Origin: Zoogloeaceae bacterium
GTDB lineage: Bacteria > Pseudomonadota > Gammaproteobacteria > Burkholderiales > Rhodocyclaceae
NCBI GenBank assembly: GCA_024235635.1
Contig: JACKMA010000001.1
Span: 1,054,001 to 1,118,000, forward strand
Length of the DNA stretch: 64,000 nucleotides
Reading direction: 5' to 3'
Below are positions 26,749 to 36,622 of this stretch, in pieces (position 1 is the stretch's first letter; every line of letters begins with the position of its first letter). The notes under the pieces are model-generated. The model was not told the DNA's origin and ran no database searches. It saw only the letters and a program-made list of their open reading frames with translations. A program made the translations under genes and the position numbers.

Positions 26749-27684
26749 TCAGGCCGCAAGTTCGCGCGCCACCATCCCTCGCATCAGCTCGGCGCCGTTG
26801 GCCTCGAGGAAGTCGAGCAGGGTCTGCACCGCCGTCGATACCACCAGGTCGCTGCGCACGACGACGTTCCACTTGCGCAGCACCGGCGTGCCCTGGACGT
26901 CGAGCCGGGCGAGGCGACCGGCCGCGCGTTCGATGTCGAATACATGGTGGGACAGCAGCGCGACGCCGAGGCCGGCCATCGCGGCCTGCTTCAGGGTCTC
27001 GTTGCTGCCCAGCTCGTCGGCGCGGTAGGGGCGCACGCCATGGGTCCTGAGGTAGCGCTCGAGGTGATCGCGGGTGCCGGAGCCACGCTCGCGCAGCAGC
27101 AGGCGCTCGTCGGTCAGACTGGCCGGCGGGACGGCGTGCTTGCCGGCCAGCGGATGATCGGGTGCCGCGACGAAGGACAAGGCGTGGGGCGCAAACGCCA
27201 CCGCCCGCACCGGCGTGCTGCGCGGCGGCGTACCCATGATCGCGACCACCAGCCGATGTTCGGCCAGGCGCGCATGGACACCATCGCGGTTCTCGACCGA
27301 CAGGCGGAAACTGATGTCGGGATAGCGCGCGCCGAATTCGGCCAGCAGGCGCGGCACGAAGTACTCGGCGGTGCTGACCGCAACGATGTCGACGGTGCCG
27401 GCGACCACGCCGCGCCGGGCCATCAGTTCGACGCCGGCAGATTCCAGCGCGGTCATCACTTCGCGCGCACGGCGCGCGAGGATGTCGCCGGCGGCGGTCA
27501 GCCGGACCTCACGGCGACCATCCACCAGCACCTCGCCGACGATGCCTTCGAGCTCGCGCAACTGCATCGACACTGCGGGCTGGGTGATGTGCAGCCGCCG
27601 GGCGGCCATCGTGAAGCTGCCGGTGTCGGCGATCGCCAGCAAGGCACGCAGTTGCTTCATCGAGACCTTGGCTTCCAGTTTCAT
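26749..27684 (-). CDS. cbbR: LysR-type regulator CbbR
   Basis: A 311-residue LysR regulator divergent from the RuBisCO operon, which is the standard place for CbbR. The N-terminal helix-turn-helix contains SFTMAARRLHITQPAVSMQLRELE (in two parts, residues 23-46), and a periplasmic-binding-type effector domain follows from about residue 95. CbbR proteins activate cbb operons in response to metabolites such as RuBP or NADPH. The effector here is not evident. An in-frame Met at residue 9 is an alternative start. Confidence 0.92.
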   Translation of the reverse strand: MKLEAKVSMKQLRALLAIADTGSFTMAARRLHITQPAVSMQLRELEGIVGEVLVDGRREVRLTAAGDILARRAREVMTALESAGVELMARRGVVAGTVDIVAVSTAEYFVPRLLAEFGARYPDISFRLSVENRDGVHARLAEHRLVVAIMGTPPRSTPVRAVAFAPHALSFVAAPDHPLAGKHAVPPASLTDERLLLRERGSGTRDHLERYLRTHGVRPYRADELGSNETLKQAAMAGLGVALLSHHVFDIERAAGRLARLDVQGTPVLRKWNVVVRSDLVVSTAVQTLLDFLEANGAELMRGMVARELAA

Positions 27685-27729
27685 AAGGTTTTCTTATCTC
27701 AAATTCAATTTTTTCCAATTAGACCTTAT
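27683..27729. promoter_or_regulatory. Candidate CbbR operator between cbbR and cbbL
   Basis: In this AT-rich 94-base gap, ATAAG-N5-CTTAT at 27683-27697 is an inverted repeat with the T-N11-A shape of LysR sites and overlaps the cbbR start. A second element, ACCTTAT at 27723-27729, is the complement of ATAAGGT in the first. The layout fits a pair of CbbR sites controlling both directions. Confidence 0.5.
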
Positions 27730-27778
27730 TCTGACACCACCGTATCGTCGAGTCACCACTAGGCAGGAGACAACGACG

Positions 27779-29245
27779 ATGGGCGCACCCGAAGCCAACA
27801 CGCAGATCACCGACCCCAGCAAGCGCTACCACGCCGGCGTGCTCAAGTACGCCCAGATGGGTTACTGGAATCCCGATTACGAGCCGAAGGATACCGACGT
27901 GCTGGCGGTGTTCCGGATCACGCCGCAGGAAGGCGTGGACCCGATCGAAGCTGCCGCCGCGGTGGCCGGCGAATCCTCCACTGCCACCTGGACCGTGGTG
28001 TGGACCGACCGCCTGACCGCGTGCGACATGTACCGCGCCAAGGCCTACCGGGTCGAGCCGGTGCCCGGCCAGGAAGGTCAGTATTTCTGCTGGGTCGCCT
28101 ACGACCTGGACCTGTTCGAGGAAGGCTCGATCGCCAACCTGACCGCGTCGATCATCGGCAACGTGTTCAGCTTCAAGCCGCTCAAGGCGGCCCGGCTCGA
28201 GGACATGCGCCTGCCGGTGGCCTACATCAAGACCTTCCGCGGCCCGCCGACCGGCATCGTGGTCGAGCGCGAACGGCTCGAGAAGTACGGACGGCCACTG
28301 CTCGGCGCGACCATGAAGCCGAAGCTCGGGCTGTCCGGCAAGAACTACGGTCGCGTGGTGTATGAAGCGCTGCGCGGCGGCCTGGATTTCACCAAGGACG
28401 ACGAGAATATCAACTCCCAGCCCTTCATGCACTGGCGCGATCGCTTCCTGTACTGCATGGAAGGGGTGAACCAGGCAGCGGCCCAAACCGGCGAGATCAA
28501 GGGGCACTACCTCAACATCACGGCCGGCACCATGGAAGAGATGTACCGCCGCGCCGAGTTCGCCCGCGAACTGGGCTCGTGCATCGTCATGGTGGATCTC
28601 ATCATCGGCTGGACCGCAATCCAGTCGATCAGCAACTGGTGCCGCGAGAACGACATGATCCTGCACATGCACCGGGCCGGACATGGCACCTACACCCGCC
28701 AGAAGTCCCACGGCGTCAGCTTCCGGGTGATCGCCAAATGGCTGCGGCTGGCCGGCGTCGACCACCTCCATGCCGGCACCGCGGTCGGCAAGCTGGAGGG
28801 CGACCCCAACACCGTGCAGGGCTTCTACAACGTCTGCCGCGAGATGGTCACGAAGCAGGATTTCCAGCGCGGCATCCTGTTCGAGCAGGACTGGGCCAGC
28901 ACCAAGCGGGTGTTGCCGGTGGCCTCGGGCGGCATCCACGCCGGCCAGATGCACCAGTTGCTGGATTTGTTCGGCGACGACGTGGTGCTGCAGTTCGGCG
29001 GCGGCACGATCGGACACCCGATGGGCATCCAGGCCGGCGCCCAGGCCAACCGGGTCGCGCTCGAGACGATGGTGCTGGCCAGGAACGAAGGCCGCGACAT
29101 CATCAATGAGGGCCCCGAGATCCTGTCCGATGCCGCCAAGTGGTGCCAGCCGCTGCGCGCCGCCCTCGATACCTGGGGCGAGATCACCTTCAACTACGCC
29201 AGCACCGACACCTCGGACTTCGTGCCGACCCCGTCGGTGGCCTGA
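27779..29245 (+). CDS. cbbL: RuBisCO large subunit, form I red-type (IC-like)
   Basis: A 488-residue large subunit of ribulose-1,5-bisphosphate carboxylase. The active-site lysines are Lys180 and Lys182 in TMKPKLG, the carbamylated Lys206 in DFTKDDENIN and loop-6 Lys338 in GTAVGKLEGD. The C terminus TSDFVPTPSVA is typical of red-type form IC enzymes, as is the association with cbbX. GGAGA precedes the ATG. It is the first gene of a long cbb operon driven from the cbbR-cbbL region. Confidence 0.98.
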   Translation: MGAPEANTQITDPSKRYHAGVLKYAQMGYWNPDYEPKDTDVLAVFRITPQEGVDPIEAAAAVAGESSTATWTVVWTDRLTACDMYRAKAYRVEPVPGQEGQYFCWVAYDLDLFEEGSIANLTASIIGNVFSFKPLKAARLEDMRLPVAYIKTFRGPPTGIVVERERLEKYGRPLLGATMKPKLGLSGKNYGRVVYEALRGGLDFTKDDENINSQPFMHWRDRFLYCMEGVNQAAAQTGEIKGHYLNITAGTMEEMYRRAEFARELGSCIVMVDLIIGWTAIQSISNWCRENDMILHMHRAGHGTYTRQKSHGVSFRVIAKWLRLAGVDHLHAGTAVGKLEGDPNTVQGFYNVCREMVTKQDFQRGILFEQDWASTKRVLPVASGGIHAGQMHQLLDLFGDDVVLQFGGGTIGHPMGIQAGAQANRVALETMVLARNEGRDIINEGPEILSDAAKWCQPLRAALDTWGEITFNYASTDTSDFVPTPSVA

Positions 29246-29287
29246 CGGCCTGCGACCCGCCAACGGACAGAATCCAGGAGACACGAA

Positions 29288-29713
29288 ATGAGAATCACCC
29301 AAGGCGCCTTTTCCTTCCTGCCGGACCTCACCGACCAACAGATCGGCAAGCAGGTCGAGTACTGCCTCGAGCAGGGCTGGGCGGTGGCCCTCGAATACAC
29401 CGACGACCCACATCCGCGCAATACCTACTGGCAGATGTGGGGCCTGCCGATGTTCGACCTCAGGGACCCGGCCGGCGTCGTCCAGGAGTTGAACGCCTGC
29501 CGCGACGCCAACCCCGAGCACTACATCCGCATCAACGCCTTCGATTCGACCAAGGGCTGGGAGTCGGTGCGCCTGTCCTTCATCGTCCAGCGCCCGTCCG
29601 ACGAACCCGGATTCCGCCTCAACCGCGAGGAAGGTGCCGGCCGCAACCTGCGCTACACGCTCGACAGCTATGCGGTACGCCGCAGTCCCGAAGGCCAGCG
29701 CTACGCCCGCTGA
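29288..29713 (+). CDS. cbbS: RuBisCO small subunit, red-type
   Basis: A 141-residue small subunit, longer at the C terminus than green-type subunits, as expected for the red-type enzyme whose extra beta-hairpin lines the central channel. It begins MRITQGAFSFLPDLTDQQI and contains EYTDDPHPRNTYWQMWGLP. It lies 42 bases after cbbL behind the ribosome site CAGGAGA, and assembles with CbbL as L8S8. Confidence 0.97.
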   Translation: MRITQGAFSFLPDLTDQQIGKQVEYCLEQGWAVALEYTDDPHPRNTYWQMWGLPMFDLRDPAGVVQELNACRDANPEHYIRINAFDSTKGWESVRLSFIVQRPSDEPGFRLNREEGAGRNLRYTLDSYAVRRSPEGQRYAR

Positions 29714-29785
29714 GGCGCCGGCAGTCCCGACGGCAGACGCGGCCGCCCGCGCCGCGCTGCCACCCCCCAACCCAGGAGAAGAGCC

Positions 29786-30736
29786 ATGAATGCCGATCCG
29801 AGGCAGGCCCTCGCCACGCCCGCCGAAGCCACCGAAGCCCCCGAGAGCGGTCCGGTCGACCTGGCCGCGGAGTTCCGCGATGCCGGCATCGGCGAGGTGC
29901 TCGACGCACTTGATCGCGATCTGGTCGGCCTCGAGCCGGTCAAGCGGCGGGTGCGAGAGATCGCCGCGCTGCTGCTGGTCGATCGCGTGCGCCAGCGCCG
30001 GGGCCTGTCGTCGACGCCGCCGTCGCTGCACATGAGTTTCACCGGCAACCCGGGCACCGGCAAGACCACGGTCGCGATGCGCATGGCCGAGATCCTGCAG
30101 CGCCTCGGCTTCTGCCGCCGCGGACACGTCGTCGCGGTGACCCGTGACGACCTGGTGGGCCAATACATCGGCCACACCGCACCGAAGACCAAGGACGTGC
30201 TCAAGCGCGCGATGGGCGGCGTGCTGTTCATCGACGAGGCCTATTACCTTTACCGGCCCGAGAACGAGCGCGACTACGGCCAGGAAGCGATCGAGATCCT
30301 GCTGCAGGTGATGGAGAACCAGCGCGACGACCTGGTCGTGATCCTCGCCGGCTACGCCGACCGCATGGAGCGCTTCTTCGAGTCCAACCCCGGCATGAAG
30401 TCGCGCATCGCCCACCACGTCGACTTTCCCGACTACTCCGACGACGAGCTGTCGGAAATCGGCGACCGCATGCTGGCCCAGTGGAACTACCGCTTCGACG
30501 ACGACGGCCGGCGCGCCTTCGCCGAGTACGTCGCCTTGCGCCGCGCCAAGCCGGGCTTCGCCAATGCCCGCTCGATCAGGAACGCGCTGGATCGCATGCG
30601 ACTACGCCAGGCCCTGCGCCTGTTCGAATGCGGCGAGGTCGTCGACGAGAGCGCGCTGACGACCATCGTCGAAGCGGACGTGCGTGCCAGTCGCCACTTC
30701 CAGGAAGAAGCAGCGGCCGGGGACCGGCCCGGCTGA
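29786..30736 (+). CDS. cbbX: Red-type RuBisCO activase CbbX
   Basis: A 316-residue AAA+ protein that remodels inhibited red-type RuBisCO by pulling on the CbbL C terminus. Walker A is GNPGTGKTT (residues 87-95), Walker B is VLFIDE (146-151), and the pore loop YIGHTAPKTK lies between them (127-136). Its presence directly after cbbS confirms the red-type lineage of this RuBisCO. A helical AAA lid makes up the last 80 residues or so. Confidence 0.96.
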   Translation: MNADPRQALATPAEATEAPESGPVDLAAEFRDAGIGEVLDALDRDLVGLEPVKRRVREIAALLLVDRVRQRRGLSSTPPSLHMSFTGNPGTGKTTVAMRMAEILQRLGFCRRGHVVAVTRDDLVGQYIGHTAPKTKDVLKRAMGGVLFIDEAYYLYRPENERDYGQEAIEILLQVMENQRDDLVVILAGYADRMERFFESNPGMKSRIAHHVDFPDYSDDELSEIGDRMLAQWNYRFDDDGRRAFAEYVALRRAKPGFANARSIRNALDRMRLRQALRLFECGEVVDESALTTIVEADVRASRHFQEEAAAGDRPG

Positions 30737-30787
30737 CGCCCGGGCCGACGCCCGGATCACCACCAAAAGCATTGGACGGAGACACCC

Positions 30788-31876
<1,089 letters not shown>

Positions 31877-31887
31877 GGCGCCCGACC

Positions 31888-32766
31888 ATGTCAGAACGTC
31901 ATCCGATCGTGGCCATCACCGGCTCCTCCGGCGCCGGCACCAGTACCGTGCAACGCACTTTCGAACAGATCTTCCGGCGCGAGGAGGTGACCGCGGCGGT
32001 GATCGAGGGCGACAGCTTCCACGCCTTCGACCGGCTCGCGATGCGCCAGCGACTGAAGGACTCCGAAGCCGACGGCAGGCTCTCCCACTTCAGCCATTTC
32101 GGTCCCGAAGCCAATCTCTTCGGCGACCTCGAACAATTGTTCCGGGAGTATGCCGAGACCGGCAGCGGCCGTCGTCGCAAGTACCTGCACGACGCACTCG
32201 AGGCCGAGCCCTACCGCCAGGACCCGGGCACCTTCACACCATGGCAGGACCTGCCGGCAGACACCGACATGCTGTTCTACGAGGGCCTGCACGGTGCGGT
32301 CCAGCATGGCGAGGTCGACGTCTCGCGTTATCCGGACCTGTTGATCGGCGTCGTGCCGGTGGTGAACCTGGAATGGATCCAGAAGCTGCATCGCGACAAG
32401 AGCACCCGTGGCTACTCCACCGAGGCGGTCACCGACACCATCCTGCGTCGGATGCACGACTACGTGCACTACATCGTCCCCCAGTTCTCGCGGACCCACG
32501 TCAATTTCCAGCGGGTGCCGATGGTGGACACCTCGAACCCGTTCGTCACTCGGACCATCCCGACCGCCGACGAATCGATGCTGGTGATCCGTTTCGCCAA
32601 CCCCAAGGGCATCGATTTCGCCTACCTGCTGAACATGATCCACGACAGCTTCATGAGCCGCGCCAACACCATCGTCGTGCCGGGCGGAAAGATGGATCTG
32701 GCCATGCAGCTGATCTTCACGCCCTTCATCTGGCGATTGATGGAGCGCCGCAGGAAGTTGCTGTGA
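31888..32766 (+). CDS. cbbP: Phosphoribulokinase
   Basis: A 292-residue proteobacterial-type kinase making ribulose-1,5-bisphosphate, the RuBisCO substrate. The P-loop reads GSSGAGTST (residues 12-20), and EGDSFH, the YEGLHG segment and VVNLEWIQKLHRD are family features. The start ATG lies 11 bases after cbbF. With RuBisCO it defines a working Calvin-Benson cycle. Confidence 0.97.
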   Translation: MSERHPIVAITGSSGAGTSTVQRTFEQIFRREEVTAAVIEGDSFHAFDRLAMRQRLKDSEADGRLSHFSHFGPEANLFGDLEQLFREYAETGSGRRRKYLHDALEAEPYRQDPGTFTPWQDLPADTDMLFYEGLHGAVQHGEVDVSRYPDLLIGVVPVVNLEWIQKLHRDKSTRGYSTEAVTDTILRRMHDYVHYIVPQFSRTHVNFQRVPMVDTSNPFVTRTIPTADESMLVIRFANPKGIDFAYLLNMIHDSFMSRANTIVVPGGKMDLAMQLIFTPFIWRLMERRRKLL

Positions 32767-32830
32767 TCAAGACCTGTGCGACGGGCCGGTGCCCGTCGCA
32801 TCGTATCGAGCCCTACCGGAGAACCCCGCG

Positions 32831-34879
32831 ATGAACCTGCCGATCGAAGCCCGTGCCGACCGGGCCGCACTCGACACCCGGTGCGCCCACGCCCTGCGCT
32901 TTCTCGCGATCGACGCCGTCGAAGCCGCCCGTTCAGGGCACCCCGGCATGCCGATGGGCATGGCCGAAATCGCGGTCGCGCTGTGGACGCGGCACCTCAA
33001 GCACGATCCCGCGGATCCGGCGTGGCCCGACCGCGACCGTTTCGTACTGTCCAATGGCCATGGCTCGATGTTGCTGTACGGCCTGCTGCACCTGACCGGC
33101 TACGATCTGCCGGTCGCCGAGCTCGCGCGCTTCCGTCAGCTCGACAGCCGGACGCCGGGCCATCCGGAGATCGGCGTCACGCCGGGCGTCGAGACCACCA
33201 CCGGCCCCCTCGGCCAAGGTCTGGCCAACGCCGTCGGCATGGCGCTCGCGGAGAAGCGACTGGCCGCCGAATTCAACCGTCCCGAAGCCGCCATCGTCGA
33301 TCACCGGACCTGGGTGTTCCTCGGCGACGGCTGCCTGATGGAAGGGATCAGTCACGAGGCCGCCGGCATCGCCGGCGTGCAGCGGTTGTCGAAGCTGATC
33401 GCGCTGTGGGACGACAATCGCATCTCGATCGACGGCGACGTGGCAGGCTGGTTCTGCGACGACACGCCGGCCCGCTTCCGCGCCTGTGGCTGGAACGTCA
33501 TCGCGGCGGTCGATGGCCACGACGTCGAGGCGGTCGACCGGGCAATCCGCGAGGCCTTGGCCAACAGCGACAACGACGTCGGCCCGACCCTGATCTGCTG
33601 CCGCACGACGATCGGCCACGGCAGCCCGGGCAAGGCCGGCAGCGCCGGCGTACACGGCGCCCCGCTGGGAGACGACGAGATTGGCGCGACGCGACAGGCG
33701 CTGGGCTGGTCACACGCCCCGTTCGAGATTCCGGACGACGTGCGCGACGCTTTCGATGCCCGCGCACGCGGTGCGCGCGCCCACGCCGAATGGCGGGGCC
33801 GAGTCGATCGTTATCGCCAGCACTACCCGGCAGCGAGCGCCGAGTTCGAGCGACGAATCGGCGGCGCGCTGCCGACCGGCTTCGACGTCCTTTCCCGCGC
33901 CCTGCTGAAGGCGGTCGACCACGAGGCTGCGGCGCCGGCCACCCGCAAGGCCAGCCAGCAGGCAATCGGGCGCGTGGCGCGGGCACTGCCCGAGCTGATC
34001 GGCGGTTCGGCCGACCTGACGCACTCAAATCTCACCGACTGGCCGGACTGCGGCCACATGAGCGCCGATGACAGCGGCCGTCACATCAGCTGGGGCGTGC
34101 GCGAGTTCGGCATGGCCGCGGCCTGCAACGGCATTGCCCTGCACGGCGGACTGCTGCCCTTCTGCGCGACCTTCCTGACCTTTTCGGACTATGCTCGCAA
34201 CGCGATCCGGATGAGCGCGCTGATGCGCCAACGGGTGGTCTTCGTCATGACCCACGACTCGATCGGACTCGGCGAGGACGGTCCGACCCATCAACCGATC
34301 GAGCATCTGCCGAGCCTGCGTCTGATCCCCGGCCTCGACGTCTGGCGACCGTGCGACGCGGTCGAGACCCAGGCCGCGTGGAACGCCGCCGTCGCCCGCA
34401 GCGACGGCCCGTCGCTGATTGCCTGCTCGCGCCAGAACCTGCCGCACCAGCCTCGCACCGAGGGACAGCTCGACGCCATCGCGCGCGGCGGCTACGTGCT
34501 GGCTGAGGCCGGCAGCGAGGCCCTGCGGCTGGTGATCGTCGCCACCGGCTCGGAAGTGTCGCTGGCGATCGCCGCGAGGGCGCGGCTCGAAGCCGAGGGC
34601 GTCGGTGTCCGGATCGTATCGATACCCTGCACGGCAGTGTTCGACCGCCAGCCCGAAGACTGGCGACAGGCGGTGCTACCGGAAGGCGTGCCTCGGCTCG
34701 CAGTCGAGGCCGCGCAGCCTGACCTGTGGTGGAAATACCTCGCGGGCGCGCCCCGCGCCGCCGTCGTCGGCATCGCCCGTTTCGGCGAATCGGCACCAGC
34801 GGGTGAACTCGCCGCGCATTTCGGCATGACGCCGGAACGCGTCAGCGAAGCCGGGCGGGCACTCGCGGCGGCGCCATGA
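32831..34879 (+). CDS. cbbT: Transketolase
   Basis: A 682-residue thiamine-diphosphate enzyme that moves two-carbon units in the regenerative phase of the Calvin cycle. The cofactor motif GDGCLMEG starts at residue 165 and runs to WDDNRISIDG. THDSIGLGEDGPTHQPIEHL is the typical middle-domain active-site stretch. The ATG at 32831 with GGAG upstream is preferred over the GTG at 32789. The last 90 residues form the C-terminal domain. Confidence 0.96.
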   Translation: MNLPIEARADRAALDTRCAHALRFLAIDAVEAARSGHPGMPMGMAEIAVALWTRHLKHDPADPAWPDRDRFVLSNGHGSMLLYGLLHLTGYDLPVAELARFRQLDSRTPGHPEIGVTPGVETTTGPLGQGLANAVGMALAEKRLAAEFNRPEAAIVDHRTWVFLGDGCLMEGISHEAAGIAGVQRLSKLIALWDDNRISIDGDVAGWFCDDTPARFRACGWNVIAAVDGHDVEAVDRAIREALANSDNDVGPTLICCRTTIGHGSPGKAGSAGVHGAPLGDDEIGATRQALGWSHAPFEIPDDVRDAFDARARGARAHAEWRGRVDRYRQHYPAASAEFERRIGGALPTGFDVLSRALLKAVDHEAAAPATRKASQQAIGRVARALPELIGGSADLTHSNLTDWPDCGHMSADDSGRHISWGVREFGMAAACNGIALHGGLLPFCATFLTFSDYARNAIRMSALMRQRVVFVMTHDSIGLGEDGPTHQPIEHLPSLRLIPGLDVWRPCDAVETQAAWNAAVARSDGPSLIACSRQNLPHQPRTEGQLDAIARGGYVLAEAGSEALRLVIVATGSEVSLAIAARARLEAEGVGVRIVSIPCTAVFDRQPEDWRQAVLPEGVPRLAVEAAQPDLWWKYLAGAPRAAVVGIARFGESAPAGELAAHFGMTPERVSEAGRALAAAP

Positions 34880-35012
34880 TCATTGCGGCCGCAGCGCGTC
34901 GGTCGTTCCCCGTAGGCGTGCGGAACTCCCCTCCTCCCGCACGACGACCACCGACCGAAGCGTTCGCGCGCCGCGCCCTATTTCGCAAACGACAAGTACC
35001 CGGAGACAGCGC

Positions 35013-35099
35013 ATGAACAAACCCTCTCTCGATCGTCGCCCGGCCGACGGCAGACGACACCCCGGTCCGGCACCGCGTTTCGCAGGAGGACGGCGATGA
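35013..35099 (+). CDS. Possible 28-codon ORF overlapping the pgk start
   Basis: A short reading frame begins at an ATG with CGGAGA at a good distance upstream and ends in a TGA that overlaps the pgk ATG (ATGA). Its product would be very basic, rich in Arg and Pro. It could be a leader or coupling peptide or only chance. No similarity is recognised. Confidence 0.2.
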   Translation: MNKPSLDRRPADGRRHPGPAPRFAGGRR

Positions 35100-36304
35100 A
35101 TGCGCCCTTCCTGCGACTGGCCGATCTCGAACTTGGCGGCCGACGCGTCTTCATGCGTGCCGACTTCAACGTGCCGCTGACCGAAACCGGCGAGGTCGCC
35201 GACGACAGCCGCATCCGTGCGACGCTGCCGGGCATTCGCGATTGCCTCGTCCGTGGCGCGTCGCTGGCCATCGCCTCCCACCTCGGGCGTCCGACCGAGG
35301 GACATCTCGGCCCGCGTGACAGCCTGGCGCCGGTGGCCCGCTGCCTCGCCGAGCTGCTCGGGCGGCCGGTGCCGCTGGTCAAGAACTGGCGCGACCGCGA
35401 CTTCGCACCACCGTTCGGCCAGGTCGTGATGCTCGAGAACTGTCGTGGCAACCCCGGCGAGAAGGCCGACGATCCGGCATTGGCCGATCGCCTGGCACGC
35501 CATATCGACATCTACGTGAATGACGCCTTCGGCACCGCCCACCGCAAGGAATGCACGCTGTCGGCGCTGGCGCTGGCGGCACCGCTGGCCTGCGCCGGAC
35601 CACTGCTGGCCGCCGAACTCGACGCCCTCGGGCGAGCCCTGGCGGCGCCGCAGCGACCACTGGCGGCGATCGTCGGCGGTTCCAAGGTGTCGACCAAGCT
35701 GGCGGTGCTGGAGCGGCTCGCCGAACAGGTCGACCTGCTGATCGTCGGCGGCGGCATCGCCAACACCTTCATCGCCGCCCGGGGGCACGACGTCGGCGCG
35801 TCGCTGTTCGAGCCCGAGCTGCTGTGCTCGGCCCGGCGCGTCAGCGAACGGCTGGCCCAGCGCGGCGCGCAGCTGTGGCTGCCGACCGACGTCGTCTGTG
35901 CCGACCGCTTCGGCGCCGATGCCGAAACCCGCGTCTGCGCGATCGACTCGGTACCCGACGGCTGGATGATCCTGGACGTCGGCCCCGACAGTCGCGCGGC
36001 GCTGACGCCGGCACTCGCGGACTGCGGCACCATCGTCTGGAACGGTCCGCTCGGGGTGTTCGAACTGGCGCCGTTCGCAGCCGGAACACGTGCGCTTGCC
36101 GCGGCGATCGCGGCCAGTCCGGCCTTTTCGATCGCCGGCGGTGGCGACACCCTGGCCGCGATCGCGAGCTTCGCGGTCGCTGATGACCTCGACATGATCT
36201 CGACCGGCGGCGGCGCCTTCCTCGAATTCCTCGAGGGACGCACCCTGCCGGCGATCGTCGCGCTGCAGGATGCCAATCGCGACTGCGCCTGCGCCACTGA
36301 ATGA
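35096..36304 (+). CDS. pgk: Phosphoglycerate kinase
   Basis: A 402-residue kinase that phosphorylates 3-phosphoglycerate after CO2 fixation. The N-terminal signature VFMRADFNVPL, SHLGRP and the central GGSKVSTKL (from residue 194) are complete, and STGGGAFLEFLEG near the C terminus closes the nucleotide site. A 216-base gap separates it from cbbT; in related operons a GAPDH gene often stands just here but it is absent. Confidence 0.97.
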   Translation: MNAPFLRLADLELGGRRVFMRADFNVPLTETGEVADDSRIRATLPGIRDCLVRGASLAIASHLGRPTEGHLGPRDSLAPVARCLAELLGRPVPLVKNWRDRDFAPPFGQVVMLENCRGNPGEKADDPALADRLARHIDIYVNDAFGTAHRKECTLSALALAAPLACAGPLLAAELDALGRALAAPQRPLAAIVGGSKVSTKLAVLERLAEQVDLLIVGGGIANTFIAARGHDVGASLFEPELLCSARRVSERLAQRGAQLWLPTDVVCADRFGADAETRVCAIDSVPDGWMILDVGPDSRAALTPALADCGTIVWNGPLGVFELAPFAAGTRALAAAIAASPAFSIAGGGDTLAAIASFAVADDLDMISTGGGAFLEFLEGRTLPAIVALQDANRDCACATE

Positions 36305-36622
36305 GCCCGCCACGGACACAGGAGACTTCTGATGGCAATGATCGCACTGCGACAGCTGCTGGACCATGCCGCCGAACATGGCTACGGCGTGCCGGCCTTC
36401 AACATCAACAACATGGAGCAGATCCAGGCCATCATGACGGCCGCCGAGCACTGCGCCAGCCCGGTCATCCTGCAGGCATCTGCAGGCGCCCGCAGTTATG
36501 CCGGTGAGCCCTACCTGCGGCGGATGGTGGAGGCCGCCGTCGAGCAACATCCGGACATCCCGATCTGCCTGCACCAGGATCACGGCGCCAGCCCGGCGGT
36601 GTGCCAGCGCTCGATCCGCTCA

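Noticed and set aside
27719..30418. 899-codon minus-strand ORF across cbbL, cbbS and cbbX
   Set aside because: It crosses three firmly identified genes on the other strand and shows no protein-like features.
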